From Microglena sp. YARC (Eukaryota; Chlorophyta; Chlorophyceae; Chlamydomonadales; Chlamydomonadaceae): a stretch of DNA of 64,000 nucleotides. This document shows, piece after piece, positions 54,261-63,383 of the stretch; the stretch's first letter is position 1, and each line of letters begins with the position of its first letter. Under the pieces are notes generated by a model. It searched no databases and was not told where the DNA came from. It saw only the letters and a program-made list of their open reading frames with translations. Where the stretch lies: contig CM039464.1 of NCBI GenBank assembly GCA_022414725.1, positions 2,779,364 to 2,843,363 of the forward strand, read 5' to 3'. A program made the translations under genes and the position numbers.

Positions 54261-57200
54261 CACTTACACACACAGTTAGCCTTACCAGCCATCCTCTTCC
54301 ACACACACACACACACACACTAACCCACTACCCACCCACCACACACACACTACACACTACACAACCACCCTCTCTCTATTCAACTAATCCAATAACTCAC
54401 CCACCAACCAACCCACTAACTCACCCACCCACCCTCACAGGTGAAGGCACACCTGGATCCGACAGTGGTCTCATGAGTAGCCTGCACGGTGGCAGTCACA
54501 TGGGTCCACCGGCACTACTGTCAGGCCTATTACCCTTCATCCCCAATTTCACGCCAAACCCAAGCCCGAGGCCACAGCCCAACCAGAGCTTGCAGTCAAT
54601 GATGGCGAAGATGCTGTCAAGGGTTATCGGGATTGAATCTAATCAACATGTAGGTGATGAATGGAGTGTCTAGTTTGTGTGTGTATGAAACGATGCATTT
54701 GTGTGTGTGAGTGTGTGTGTGTGTAAGACCAGAGCCCAACCAGAGCTTGCAGTCAATGATGGCGAAGATGCTGTCAAGGGTTATCGGGATTGAATATAAT
54801 CAACATAGTGGGTACGGAATGGAGTTCAAGTTTCAAGTGTGTGTGTGTTCGTGCTTGTTTATGTGTGAGTTTGCGTGTTTATGTGTTTGTGTGCGTGTGT
54901 ACGTCTGCTTGTTTATGTTTGAGTGTCCATGTGTGTATTTATGTGTTTGTTGGTTGAGAATGGAGTTGAGTTTTCAATTGTAGTTACATGTGTGTGAGAG
55001 TGTGTTTCTTTGTGTTTGCGGGCACATGCATTTCTGTGTGAGTTTGTTTGTTTGTAGGATTCGGAGCTTGGCCTAACGGTTTGTAGGATTTGGAGCTTGG
55101 TCTAACAGTTTGTAGGATTTGGAGCTTGGTCTAACCATTTTTAGGATTTGGAGCTTGGTCTAACGGTTTGTAGGATTCGGAGCTTGGTCTAACGGTTTGT
55201 AGGATTTGGAGCTTGGCCTGACGGTTTGTAGGATTCGGAGCTTGGTCTAACGGTTTGTAGGATTCGGAGCTTGGCCTAACGGTTTGTAGGATTTGGAGCT
55301 TGGTCTAACCATTTGTAGGATTTGGAGCTTGGTCTAACCGTTTGTAGGATTTGGAGCTTGGTCTAACGGTTTGTTGGATTCGGAGCTTGGTCTAACGGTT
55401 TGTAGGATTCGGAGCTTGGTCTAACCGCAGACCAAATCAGCCCTAATAGGGCTATTAGCTGAATTAGCCTTAATAGTGCACAACTAATTTAGCCAAACTT
55501 AGCCAAAGCAACCCAGAAAAAGTGCCATGTGTCTAGGAGAGTGTTGTTACGATCGTACATCCCTTTCGTGGCAATTGTGTATGATCTGACCATCCTGAGT
55601 TCATGGTGAAGTAGCTCATAACTGCATGAGCAAACGGAGATCGCCGTTTTATATCATCGAGGGACATAAGAGGGAAATAAGTATTGAGTACATAACAGAA
55701 TATGGCACTATGCGAAATAAGTAAATAAGTCTTGAGCACATAAGTGAAAATAAGTATTTAAATAAGTATTGAGTACACAAGCGAAATAAATAAATAATTA
55801 TTGAAATATGTATTGAGTACATAAGCGAAAATAAGTATTGAGTACATAACAGAATATGGCACTATGCGAAATAAGTAAATAAGTATTGAGTACATAAGTG
55901 AAAATAATTATTGAAATATGTATTGAGTACATAAGCGAAATAAATAAATAATTATTGAAATATGTATTGAGTACATAAGCGAAATAAATAAATAATTGTT
56001 TAAATAAGTATTGAGTACATAAGCGAAAATAAGTATTGAGTACATAACAGAATATGGCACTATGCGAAATAAGTATTGAGTACATAACAGAATATGGCAC
56101 TATGCGAAATAAGTATTGAGTACATAACAGAATATGGCACTATGCGAAATAAGTATTGAGTACATAACAGAATATGGCAAAAATCCTGGATGGGTCTGTC
56201 CAAACTCTAGACCAGTTTGCTTCCATTGACCAAATTGGCCAGCGCTTTAGCGCACTTGAAAACAAAAAAACTGCACTTTGTAGTACAAAAAGCGCAAAAA
56301 TTGCTTGCTGCGCCCACAGGGAGTTGCAAAAAACTGCGCAAAACGCGCAGTGGGGCATCAAGCAGGCAGCGCGACAGCGCGCGCTTGGAAGTACCCTGCT
56401 CTATACCACTGTTTATTGTTTGGGCTATGTAGGGTACGTACAACGAGCTATGTAGGGCTACATACGTAGGGTACGTACGAGAGGCTACGTAGGGCACGTA
56501 CGAGAGGCTGCGTAGGGTACGTACGAGAGACTACGTAGGGTACGTACGAGAGGCTACGTAGGGTACGTACGAGAGGCTACGTAGGGTACGTACAAGAGGC
56601 TACGTAGGGTACGTACGAGAGACTACGTAGGGTACGTACGAGAGGCTACGTAGGGTACGTACGAGAGGCTACGTAGGGTACGTACGAGAGGCTACGTAGG
56701 GTACGTACGAGAGGAGGCTACGTAGGGTACGTACGAGAGGCTACGTAGGGTACGTACGAGAGGCTACGTAGGGTACGTACGAGAGGGCTACGTAGGGTAC
56801 GTACGAGAGGCTACGTAGGGTACGTACGAGAGGCTACGTAGGGTACGTACGAGAGGCTACGTAGGGTACGTACGAGAGGCTACGTAGGGTACGTACGAGA
56901 GGCTACGTAGGGTACGTACGAGAGGCTACGTAGGGTACGTACGACGGGCTACGTAGGGTAACGTACAACAACATGCTATTTCTCTTCTCTTCGCCCATTA
57001 TGATATGATGCTCGTCAGGAAAACAGACATTCAAAGCAGATATTTAAATATGTCACACTGCTAGGGGTCGGCATATCATATGATGTTGACCGAAGGCGAG
57101 TATGATGTCATACAAATTGCATCATATAATATTGTATATAAATGGTAACTTTGGCCTAGTCAGACTGCCGGCATCGTATGATATCATATGATATCGTATG

Positions 57201-59313
57201 ATGACATGATATCATATGATATCATATTGCCTATCCCTACACACGGCTAATTTAAGCGGCTGGACATGTGGATAACATGCCCGGCCGCATAAATTAGCAG
57301 TGTGACATTATTAGAGCTATACTAATAGGATGTATTTTAGCGCTATTAGCGCCAAGCTCCCCCCCTCCCCCCCCCCTCCTAACCATCACCATCACCGACC
57401 ATACATTCTGACCTCTACAACACCACCGCTACCTACACCATCACCGACCACAAATCCTGACATACCAACGTCTATGCGCCCTTTGAGCATTTGGTGTTGG
57501 CTACCAACCTCCATCCTCCTCTCTTCTCACTCCACCCTCCTCTCTCCTCTCTGCACCCTCCCTCCAACCCCCATCCTCCCTCCACCCTCTCTCTCCTCTT
57601 CACCCTCCCTCCACCCTCCACCCTCGTCTCTCCCCCCTCTATCCTCCTCTCTCCTCCCTGCACCCTCCCTCCACCCTCCATCCTCCTCTCTCCTCCCTCC
57701 ACCCTCCATCCTCCTCTCTCCTCCCTGCACCCTCCCCCCACCCTCCATCCTCTTCTCTCCTCCCTCCACCCTCCATCCTCTTCTCTCCTCCTCCACCCCC
57801 ATCCTCCTCTCTTCCTCCCTGCACCCTCCCTCCACCCTCCATCCTCCTCTTTCCTCCCTGCGCCCTCCATCCACCCTCCATCCTCCTCTCTCCTCCCTGC
57901 ACCCTCCATCCACCCTCCATCCTCTTCTCTCATCCCTGAACCCCCCTCCACCCTCGCATCTCCTCACTCTATCCTCCTCTATCCTCCCTGCACCCTCCAT
58001 CCACCCTCCCCCCTCGTCTCTCCTCACTCTATCCTCCTCTCTCCTCCCTGCACACTCCACCCACCCTCCATCCTCCTCTCTCCTCCCTCCACCCTCCATC
58101 CTCCTCTTTCCTCCCTGCACCCTCCCTCCACCCTCCATCCTCCTCTTTCCTCCCTGGACACTCCACCCACCCTCCATCCTCCTCTCTCCTCCCTGCACAC
58201 TCCACCCACCCTCCATCCTCCTCTCTCCTCCCTGCACCCTCCCTCCACCCTCCATCCTCCTCTCTCCTCCCTGCACCCTCCCTCCACCCTTCCTCCACCC
58301 TCCATCCTCCTCTCTCCTCCCTGCACCCTCCATCCACCCTCTATCCTCATCTCTTCTCCCTGTGCCCTCCCTCCACCCTTGCACCTTCACCCACAGGTCA
58401 TGCTGAGTCGTATATCCAACATGGAAACTACTCAGAAGCTGCTCCCCCAAACCCTGGCCCTTTTCACCCTCCACCCTTCTACCTTCACCCACAGGTCATG
58501 CTGAGTCGGATATCCAACATAGAAACTACCCAGCAGCTGCTCCTTCAAACCCTCGGCCTCACCCTGGCCCTCCAGCAGCAATCCCCAGGCCAAGCCCAAG
58601 CCCAAGCCCAGGTTTTAGGCCAGTTCCTAATGCAAGCAGCTCAGCAACAACAACAGCAGCAGCATCAACAGCAACAGCATCTGACCCCTGGCCAAGGAAA
58701 TAGGGGGGCTGCCGGCGGTCCTGGATTTCACCAGGATTCTCTGAACCAGCTGCACATGATCCAGGCGGCGGTGGGGGTGGATGGGCTGGGGATGAGTTCA
58801 GACCAAGCGGCAGCTGCGGAGAGCGTGGAGCATGTCGTGGCGGCGGCGATGCATGAACTGCAACAGCAGGTGGTATGGGTGTATTATGTTTTCATAGGGT
58901 TGGGAGGAGGAGGGGGGGGGGGGGGGGGGGGAGGTTAGCGCTTCTAGCGCTAAAACAAATCCCGTTAATACTGTAGTTTTGTTTGTGTGGAGCATGTCGT
59001 TGCGGCGGCGATGCATGAACTGCAACAGCAGGTGGTATGGGTGTATTATGTTTTCATAGGGTTAGGAGGAGGAGGGGGGGGGGGGGGGGGGGGAGGTTAG
59101 CGCTACTAGCGCTAAAACAAATCCCGTAATACTGTAGTTTTGTTTGTGTGGAGCATGTCGTTGCGGCGGCGATGCATGAACTGGCAACAGCAAGTGGTAT
59201 GGGTGCATTGTGTATTGATTTGGTTAGGAGGGGGGGGGGGGGGGGTAAGAGTTGAAATAAATCCTGTAATACTGTATTCATGTTTGGGGTGGGGTGGGGG
59301 TATAGTTGTATTC

Positions 59314-59384
<71 letters not shown>

Positions 59385-59621
59385 AGCATGAACTGCAACA
59401 GCAGGTGGTATGGGTGTATTATGTATTATTTATTGGGTTAGGAGGGGGGGGGGGGGGGGGGGGTATAGTTGTATTCAGTTTTTGTGTGTGGGGTAGAGGA
59501 GGGGGGGAAGGAGTTTGGCGCTACTAGCGCTTGGCAGTGCTAAAATAAATCCCGTAATCAGCCGTAATATTGTATTTATGTTTTGGGGTGGGGTGGAGGT
59601 ATAGTTGTATTCAGTTTGTCC

Positions 59622-59652
<31 letters not shown>

Positions 59653-61748
59653 GGGAATGCATGAACTGCAACATCCCCCCATCCTCCTCTCTCCTCCCTC
59701 CCCTTTCCTCCCTGCACCCTCCCTGCACCCTCCCTCCACCCACACCCTCACCCCTCAACTCTACCCACACCCTCACCCCACCCTCACCCTTACCCTCACC
59801 CCCACCCTCACCTTCACCCCCACCGCCACCCTCACCCTCACCGCCACCCTCACCCCTCATCCCTCATCCCCAGGGCAACAAGCACGCACAACCAGAAGAC
59901 CAAGACATGCTTGCAGACATGGTGGCTGACCATGTGCACCTCCTGCTCCCCTCTATCCTGTACTCATCTACCAGATCAGCACCCCTCACCCCCACCCTCA
60001 CCCCTCACCCCTCACCCTCACCCCTCACCCTCACCCCTCAACCCCACTGCCATCCTCACCCACACCCCCAGGGCAACAAGCACGCACTACCAGAAGACCA
60101 AGACATGCTTGCCGACTTGGTGGGTGAGCATGCAAACCTGCAGCAGCACATGCATGGCAGCGACGAGGGGTCAGAGGGGCAACACCTTGACCCTAGAGAT
60201 TCACACGGAGAAGGACAACAACATATGAATATTGGCTCAGAACTTGCACACGAGCAGGATCCACAACAACATCATCAGCAGCAGCAGGAGCAGCAACAGC
60301 AGCAGCAGGAACACACACTGGTATGTATGTATGTATCATATATGCCATATATGTTTGTATTTATGTATGATATCATATTGCCGATCCCTATGTATGCATG
60401 TATGTGGCCTTGAGTAGTATCAACTCACTAGAGGGACAACAGCAGCAGCAGGAACAGCAGCAGGCATGTATGCATGTCTGTATGTATGTATTTATGTATG
60501 TATGTTGCCTTGAGTAGTATCGTCTCACTATAGGGGGGGGGGGCTTGGCCCAAGAGGTTCACGCGGAGAGGGGCAACAACATATGCATATTGGCTTAGAA
60601 CTTGCTCACGATCAGGATCCACAACAACATCAGCAGCAGCAGGAGCAGCAACAGGCCCTGCAACAGCAGCAGCAGGAACACACACTGGTATGAATGTATG
60701 TATCATATATGCCATATATGTTTGTATTTATGTATGATATCATATTGCTGATCCCTATGTATGCATGTATGTGGCCTTGAGTAGTATCAACTCACTAGAG
60801 GGACAACAGCAGCAGCAGGAACAGCAGCAGGCATGTATGCATGTCTGTATGTATGTATTTATGTATGTATGTTGCCTTGAGTAGTATCGTCTCACTATAG
60901 GGGGGGGGGGGGGGGGGGGGGTGCTTGGCCCAAGAGGATCACTAGGGGGGGGGGGGGGGGGGGGGGCTTGACCCAAGAGGATCACTAGGGGGGGGGGGGG
61001 GGGGGGGGCTTGACCCAAGAGGATCACTAGGGGGGGGGGGGGGGGTGCTTGGCCCAAGAGGTTCACACGGAGAGGGGCAACAAGATATGAATATTGACTC
61101 AGAACTTGCACACGATCAGGATCCACAACATCAGCAGCAGCTGCAACAGGAGCAGCAACAGGAGCACACACAGGTATGTATATATCATATATGTATGCAT
61201 AGGGAACGGCAAATCATATGATGTTGACCAAAGACGAGAATGATATCAAAAATCATATGATTTAAGATCATATGATTTTATTTTTTGATCATATAATTTA
61301 TCATATGATTTTTTAAGATCATATGATATGATGCTCCAGGCCAAAGGTACCTGGTCAGACCGCCGGCATCATATGATATCATATGATGACATGATAGCAT
61401 ATGATATCATATTGCCGATCCCTATGCATGTATGTTGCCTTGAGTAGTATCGTCTCACTAGAGGGACAACAGCAGCAGCAGGAGCAGCAGCAGGTATGTA
61501 TGTATGCATGTCTGTCTGCATATATGTATGCATGTATGTTGCCTTGAGTAGTATCGTCACACTAGAGGGACAGCAGCAGCAGGAGCAGCAGCAGGTATGT
61601 ATGTATGCATGTCTGTCTGTCTGTATATATGTATGTATGTATGTATGTATACATGTATACATGTATACATGTATACATGTATGTATGTATGTATGTATAC
61701 ATGTATACATGTATGTATGCATGTAAATATGTATGTATGTATGCATAC

Positions 61749-61781
<33 letters not shown>

Positions 61782-61875
61782 TGTATGTATGTAAATATAC
61801 ATGTATGTATGTATGTATACATGTATACATGTATGTATGTATGTATACATGTATACATGTATGTATGTATGTATG

Positions 61876-61906
<31 letters not shown>

Positions 61907-63383
61907 ACATATATGTATGCATGTATGTATGTATACATGTATGTGGCCTTGAGTAGTATCGACTGACTATCAGTGGCGGAGGGGCTTGGACCAAGAGGTT
62001 CACATTGAGAGGGGCAACATCATATGAACATTGACTCTGAACGTGCACACGAGCATGTGTCGCTACAGTAGCAGAAGCTGCAACAGGATCAGCAGCAGGA
62101 ACATACGCTGGTATATATATGTATCATGTATGTATACATGTATGTGGCCTTGAGTAGTATCGTCTCACTATAGGGTTGGGGGGGCTTGGCCCAAGAGGTT
62201 CACACCGAGAGGGGCAATATCATATGAACATTGACTCTGAACTGGCACCCGAGCAGGATTCACAACAACAGCAGCAGCAGCAGGAACACACGCAGGTATG
62301 TATATATCATATAAGTATGCTGCCTTGAGTAGTATCGTCTCACTAGGGGGGGGGGGGGGGGGGGGGGCTTGACCCAAGAGGATCACACGGAGAGGGGCGG
62401 TAACATATGAACATTGACTCTGAACTGGCACCCGAGCAGGATTCACAACAACAGCAGCAGCAGCAGCAGGAACACACGCAGGTATGTATATATCATATAA
62501 GTATGCTGCCTTGAGTAGTATCGTCTCACTAGGGGGGGGGGGGGGGGGGGGCTTGACCCAAGAGGATCACACGGAGAGGGGCGGGTAACATATGAGCATT
62601 GACTCTGAACTGGCACACGAGCAGGATTCGCTATAGCAGCAGCAGGAGCAACGGGAGCAGCAACAGGTATGTATATATCATATTTGCCATATATGTTTTA
62701 TGTATGTATGTATGTATGTAGCCTTAAGTAGTATCGTCTCACTAGAGGGGCAGCAGGAGCAACAGGAACACACGAAGGTATGTATATGTGCAGGTTATAT
62801 AGGTATGTGTAGGTTACATGTATATGATGATGATGATGATGATGATGGGATATTTGTAAGATTCAACTAATAATCTGAGATCATGAACAATAACAGAGCA
62901 TATAAAATGCAGCATAAATGCATAACTGATCTGATACAATAAATAATAACAGATCATATAAAATGCAGCATAAATGCATAAATAATCTGATATCATAAAC
63001 AATAACAGATCATAATAAATGCAGCATAAATGCATAACTGATCTGAGATCATAAACAATAACAGATCATAGTAAATGCAGCATAAATGCATAACTGATCT
63101 GAGATCATAAACAATAACAGATCATAATAAATGCAGCATAAATGCATAACTGATCTGAGATCATAAACAATAACAGATCATAATAAATGCAGCATAAATG
63201 CATAACTGATCTGAGATCATAAACAATAACAGATCATAATAAATGCAGCATAAATGCATAACTAATCTGAGATCATAAACAATAACAGATCATAATAAAT
63301 GCAGCATAAATGCATTACTAATCTAATATCATACACATTTTATTTAGTCATTTATTTCTTCTTGGTAGGGCCCTCACCCTTGA
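46753..63383 (+). CDS. Unrecognised multi-exon gene: Cys-rich N-terminus, Gln-rich C-terminus
   Basis: Five exons join in one frame: 46753-46820 (inferred ATG), 49809-49963, 54441-54649, 58495-58869 and 60072-60320, giving 352 codons. Residues 1-75 hold 14 Cys (MVQLCAHGKRCC, YKKCDGSKCGKLGCQGC, DCPFC, VCCEACPAVCP), which suggests a compact zinc-binding or disulfide-rich fold. A Gly/Ser/Pro linker follows. Next comes a Met/Leu segment occurring twice (MAKMLSRVIGIESNQH and MLSRISNIETTQ), then long Gln runs. Gln-rich tails with a Cys/His cluster are common in nuclear regulators, but I recognise no named domain. The start is inferred because the frame is closed by TGA just upstream. The end is uncertain: a tag GPHP then TGA is available at 63369-63383. 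More 5' exons are possible. Confidence 0.6.
46821..47990 (+). repeat. Downstream ladder of exon 1 of the Cys/Gln-rich gene, G-rich
   Basis: Copies of the exon 3' part plus donor (GCAAGCGATGCTGCAGGGCT...AGCAAGCCTAACTCAAG|GTGGGTGG) are at about 46929, 47080, 47283, 47447, 47683 and 47824, with a fragment at 47930. G-runs of up to about 35 and GGGTGGGTGGG lie between copies. All copies keep the donor. Confidence 0.93.
47991..49808 (+). repeat. Upstream ladder of exon 2 of the Cys/Gln-rich gene, in (CA)n
   Basis: Eight copies start after CTGCAG at 48229, 48404, 48573, 48837 (very short), 48985, 49159, 49329 and 49499, before the real exon at 49809. Most keep about 100 nt of exon (YKKCDGSKCGKLGCQGCKLE and onward to TSAAVD). 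They then turn into CTGACCTTTCTGCACCCATG and CA repeats where the real exon reads TGCCCTTTCTGTATGCGTCG. Spacing is about 155-175 bp for most. Confidence 0.95.
49809..49963 (+). CDS. Cys/Gln-rich gene, exon 2 (core of the Cys cluster)
   Basis: 155 nt, phase 2 in and phase 1 out. Reads YKKCDGSKCGKLGCQGCKLE, AIHLTSAAVDCPFCMRRVCC, EACPAVCPNRE. Eleven of 51 residues are Cys. It is the only copy carrying both halves, so it is the functional one. Frame is supported on both sides by phase agreement with exons 1 and 3. Confidence 0.75.
49964..54040 (+). repeat. 4-kb GGGTGGGTGG-rich array with exon 2 3'-part copies
   Basis: Nested repeats of GGGTGGGTGGTAGTGGGTGG with TGATACATCGATAGATAGTGG units. Copies of the exon 2 end (GTGCTGGGTGTGCTGTGAGGCATGCCCTGCTGTGTGCCC) lie at about 50306, 52004 and 52497. 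From 52780 a regular unit of about 120-240 bp with GGTGTGCATGTCAAACTTTCTGTAGGGAATGTGGG takes over. The plus strand is dense in potential G-quadruplex sequence. The long His/Pro/Thr frames on the minus strand are artefacts. Confidence 0.95.
54041..54440 (+). repeat. Upstream partial copy of exon 3 (Cys/Gln-rich gene) and CA repeats
   Basis: CCCTCACAG|GTGAAGGCACCCCTGGATCC and on to CACAACTGTCAGG at 54066-54161, about 95 nt of exon with the acceptor, then CA/CT-rich filler until the real exon. Confidence 0.9.
54441..54649 (+). CDS. Cys/Gln-rich gene, exon 3 (Gly/Ser/Pro linker)
   Basis: 209 nt, phase 1 in and phase 0 out. Reads GEGTPGSDSGLMSSLHGGSH then MGPPALLSGLLPF, PNPSPRPQPNQSLQSMMAKM, LSRVIGIESNQH. 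The last 16 residues resemble the start of exon 4 (MLSRISNIETTQ), so exons 3 and 4 may share a duplicated segment. Confidence 0.7.
54650..55050 (+). repeat. Downstream copy of exon 3 3'-part, (GT)n
   Basis: AGAGCCCAACCAGAGCTTGC...GGATTGAATATAATCAACAT at 54729-54806 repeats the exon end, but the GT of the donor is changed (CATAGTGGG). GT-rich filler with weak repeats follows. Confidence 0.85.
55051..55428 (+). repeat. 32-bp minisatellite 'tttgtaggattcggagcttggtctaacgg'
   Basis: About 12 units of GGTTTGTAGGATTYGGAGCTTGGTCTAAC, differing by a few transitions. TTTGTAG could act as repeated acceptor-like sites. Intronic. Confidence 0.95.
55429..56212 (+). repeat. AT-rich tandem array 'aagtattgagtacataagcgaaataaataa'
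   Basis: 55700-56175 repeats AAGTATTGAGTACATAA with AGAATATGGCACTATGCGAAAT or GCGAAATAAATAAATAATTATTG. 55430-55500 carries an inverted relative of the CTAATTTAGCC block at 24240. No gene. Confidence 0.9.
56213..56398. mobile_element. hAT-like MITE, copy 4
   Basis: 186 bp, orientation as copy 3. The left end has drifted (CAGTTTGCTTCC) and the right end GGAAGTACCCTG is intact. Flanking 8-mers CTCTAGAC (56205-56212) and CTCTATAC (56399-56406) match at 7 of 8, confirming the boundaries despite the drift. Confidence 0.88.
56424..56975. repeat. 23-bp palindrome-rich minisatellite 'ctacgtagggtacgtacgagagg'
   Basis: About 23 units of CTACGTAGGGTACGTACGAGAGG with very few changes. Each unit contains two palindromes, CTACGTAG and GTACGTAC. 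Dense in CpG. The most uniform array in the window, so likely the youngest or most actively homogenised. Confidence 0.95.
57064..57237. mobile_element. TA-flanked MITE of the 'GGGATCGGCA' family, copy 2
   Basis: GGGGTCGGCATATCATATGA to ATCATATTGCCTATCCC, flanked by TA (57062-57063, 57238-57239). Shares GACTGCCGGCAT and GGTAACTTTGGCCTAG with the others. Confidence 0.83.
57360..58494 (+). repeat. CT-rich array 'cctccctgcaccctccctccaccctccatcctcctctct' and partial copy of exon 4
   Basis: 57495-58385 is about 25 units of roughly 35-50 bp that are pure pyrimidine apart from CA/GCA steps, resembling an expanded polypyrimidine tract. At 58398 a partial exon 4 copy begins (CACCCACAG|GTCATGCTGAGTCGTATATC, about 80 nt), followed by filler and the real exon at 58495. 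Confidence 0.92.
58495..58869 (+). CDS. Cys/Gln-rich gene, exon 4 (Gln-rich)
   Basis: 375 nt, phase 0 in and out. Reads VMLSRISNIETTQQLLLQTL, then (QA)n and Gln runs (QQQQQQQHQQQQH), then GNRGAAGGPGFHQDSLNQLH and AAAAESVEHVVAAAMHELQQ Q. Ends CAACAGCAG|GTGGTATGGG. The Ala/Val-His segment near the end may form a helix. Confidence 0.72.
58870..60071 (+). repeat. Downstream ladder of exon 4 with poly-G runs; upstream copy of exon 5
   Basis: Exon 4 end copies (GCGGCGATGCATGAACTGCAACAGCAG|GTGGTATGGG) are at about 58999, 59166 and 59385 (shorter). G-runs lie after each, around 58910, 59076, 59229, 59353, 59442 and 59637, several over 20. 59690-59872 is a CACCCT array. 59874-59950 is a partial exon 5 copy with acceptor (CCCCAG|GGCAACAAGCACGC), ended by CACCTCCTGCTCCCC. 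Confidence 0.93.
60072..60320 (+). CDS. Cys/Gln-rich gene, exon 5 (Asp/Glu/His and Gln-rich)
   Basis: 249 nt, 83 codons, phase 0 in and out. Reads GNKHALPEDQDMLADLVGEH, ANLQQHMHGSDEGSEGQH, then HGEGQQHMNIGSELAHEQDP and a Gln run, ending QEHTL|GTATGT. It is the only full copy; ten or so partial copies follow. Confidence 0.72.
60364..60391. repeat. End fragment of the 'GGGATCGGCA' MITE family (second at 60733-60760)
   Basis: TGATATCATATTGCCGATCC plus CTATG is identical to the right end of the element at 61202-61422. The same fragment with one change lies one ladder unit later, showing that it was copied with the unit. Confidence 0.7.
61202..61422. mobile_element. TA-flanked MITE of the 'GGGATCGGCA' family, copy 3
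   Basis: GGGAACGGCAAATCATATGA to ATATCATATTGCCGATCCC, flanked by TA (61200-61201, 61423-61424). Longest of the three (221 bp) because of an extra ATCATATGATTT expansion at 61255-61330. Confidence 0.83.
62820..63345 (+). repeat. (ATG)n and about 60-bp array 'gatcataataaatgcagcataaatgcataactgatctga'
   Basis: Short (ATG)n at 62825-62847, then eight units with AACAATAACAGATCATAATAAATGCAGCATAAATGCATAACTGATCTGAGATCATA, nearly identical in the middle. Intronic or 3' of the gene. Confidence 0.93.

Larger units (their letters stand above)
60321..62800 (+). repeat. Downstream ladder of exon 5 with (GTAT)n and poly-G
   Basis: Repeated units carry CTTGGCCCAAGAGGTTCACACGGAGAGGGGCAACA, AGCAGGATCCACAACAACAT, (CAG)n, GAACACACACTG|GTATGTATG and GCCTTGAGTAGTATCGTCTCACTA followed by a G-run. 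Exon ends are near 60467, 60688, 61171, 61493, 61593, 62110, 62295, 62480, 62666 and 62777. Most keep the CAG/GTATG donor. (GTAT)n fills 61590-61950. Confidence 0.93.

Noticed and set aside
57472..58504. Ser/Pro/Leu-rich and Glu/Gly/Arg-rich frames of over 300 codons
   Set aside because: Both strands are open at once because of a CT-rich tandem array; it ends in an acceptor, so it is intron.
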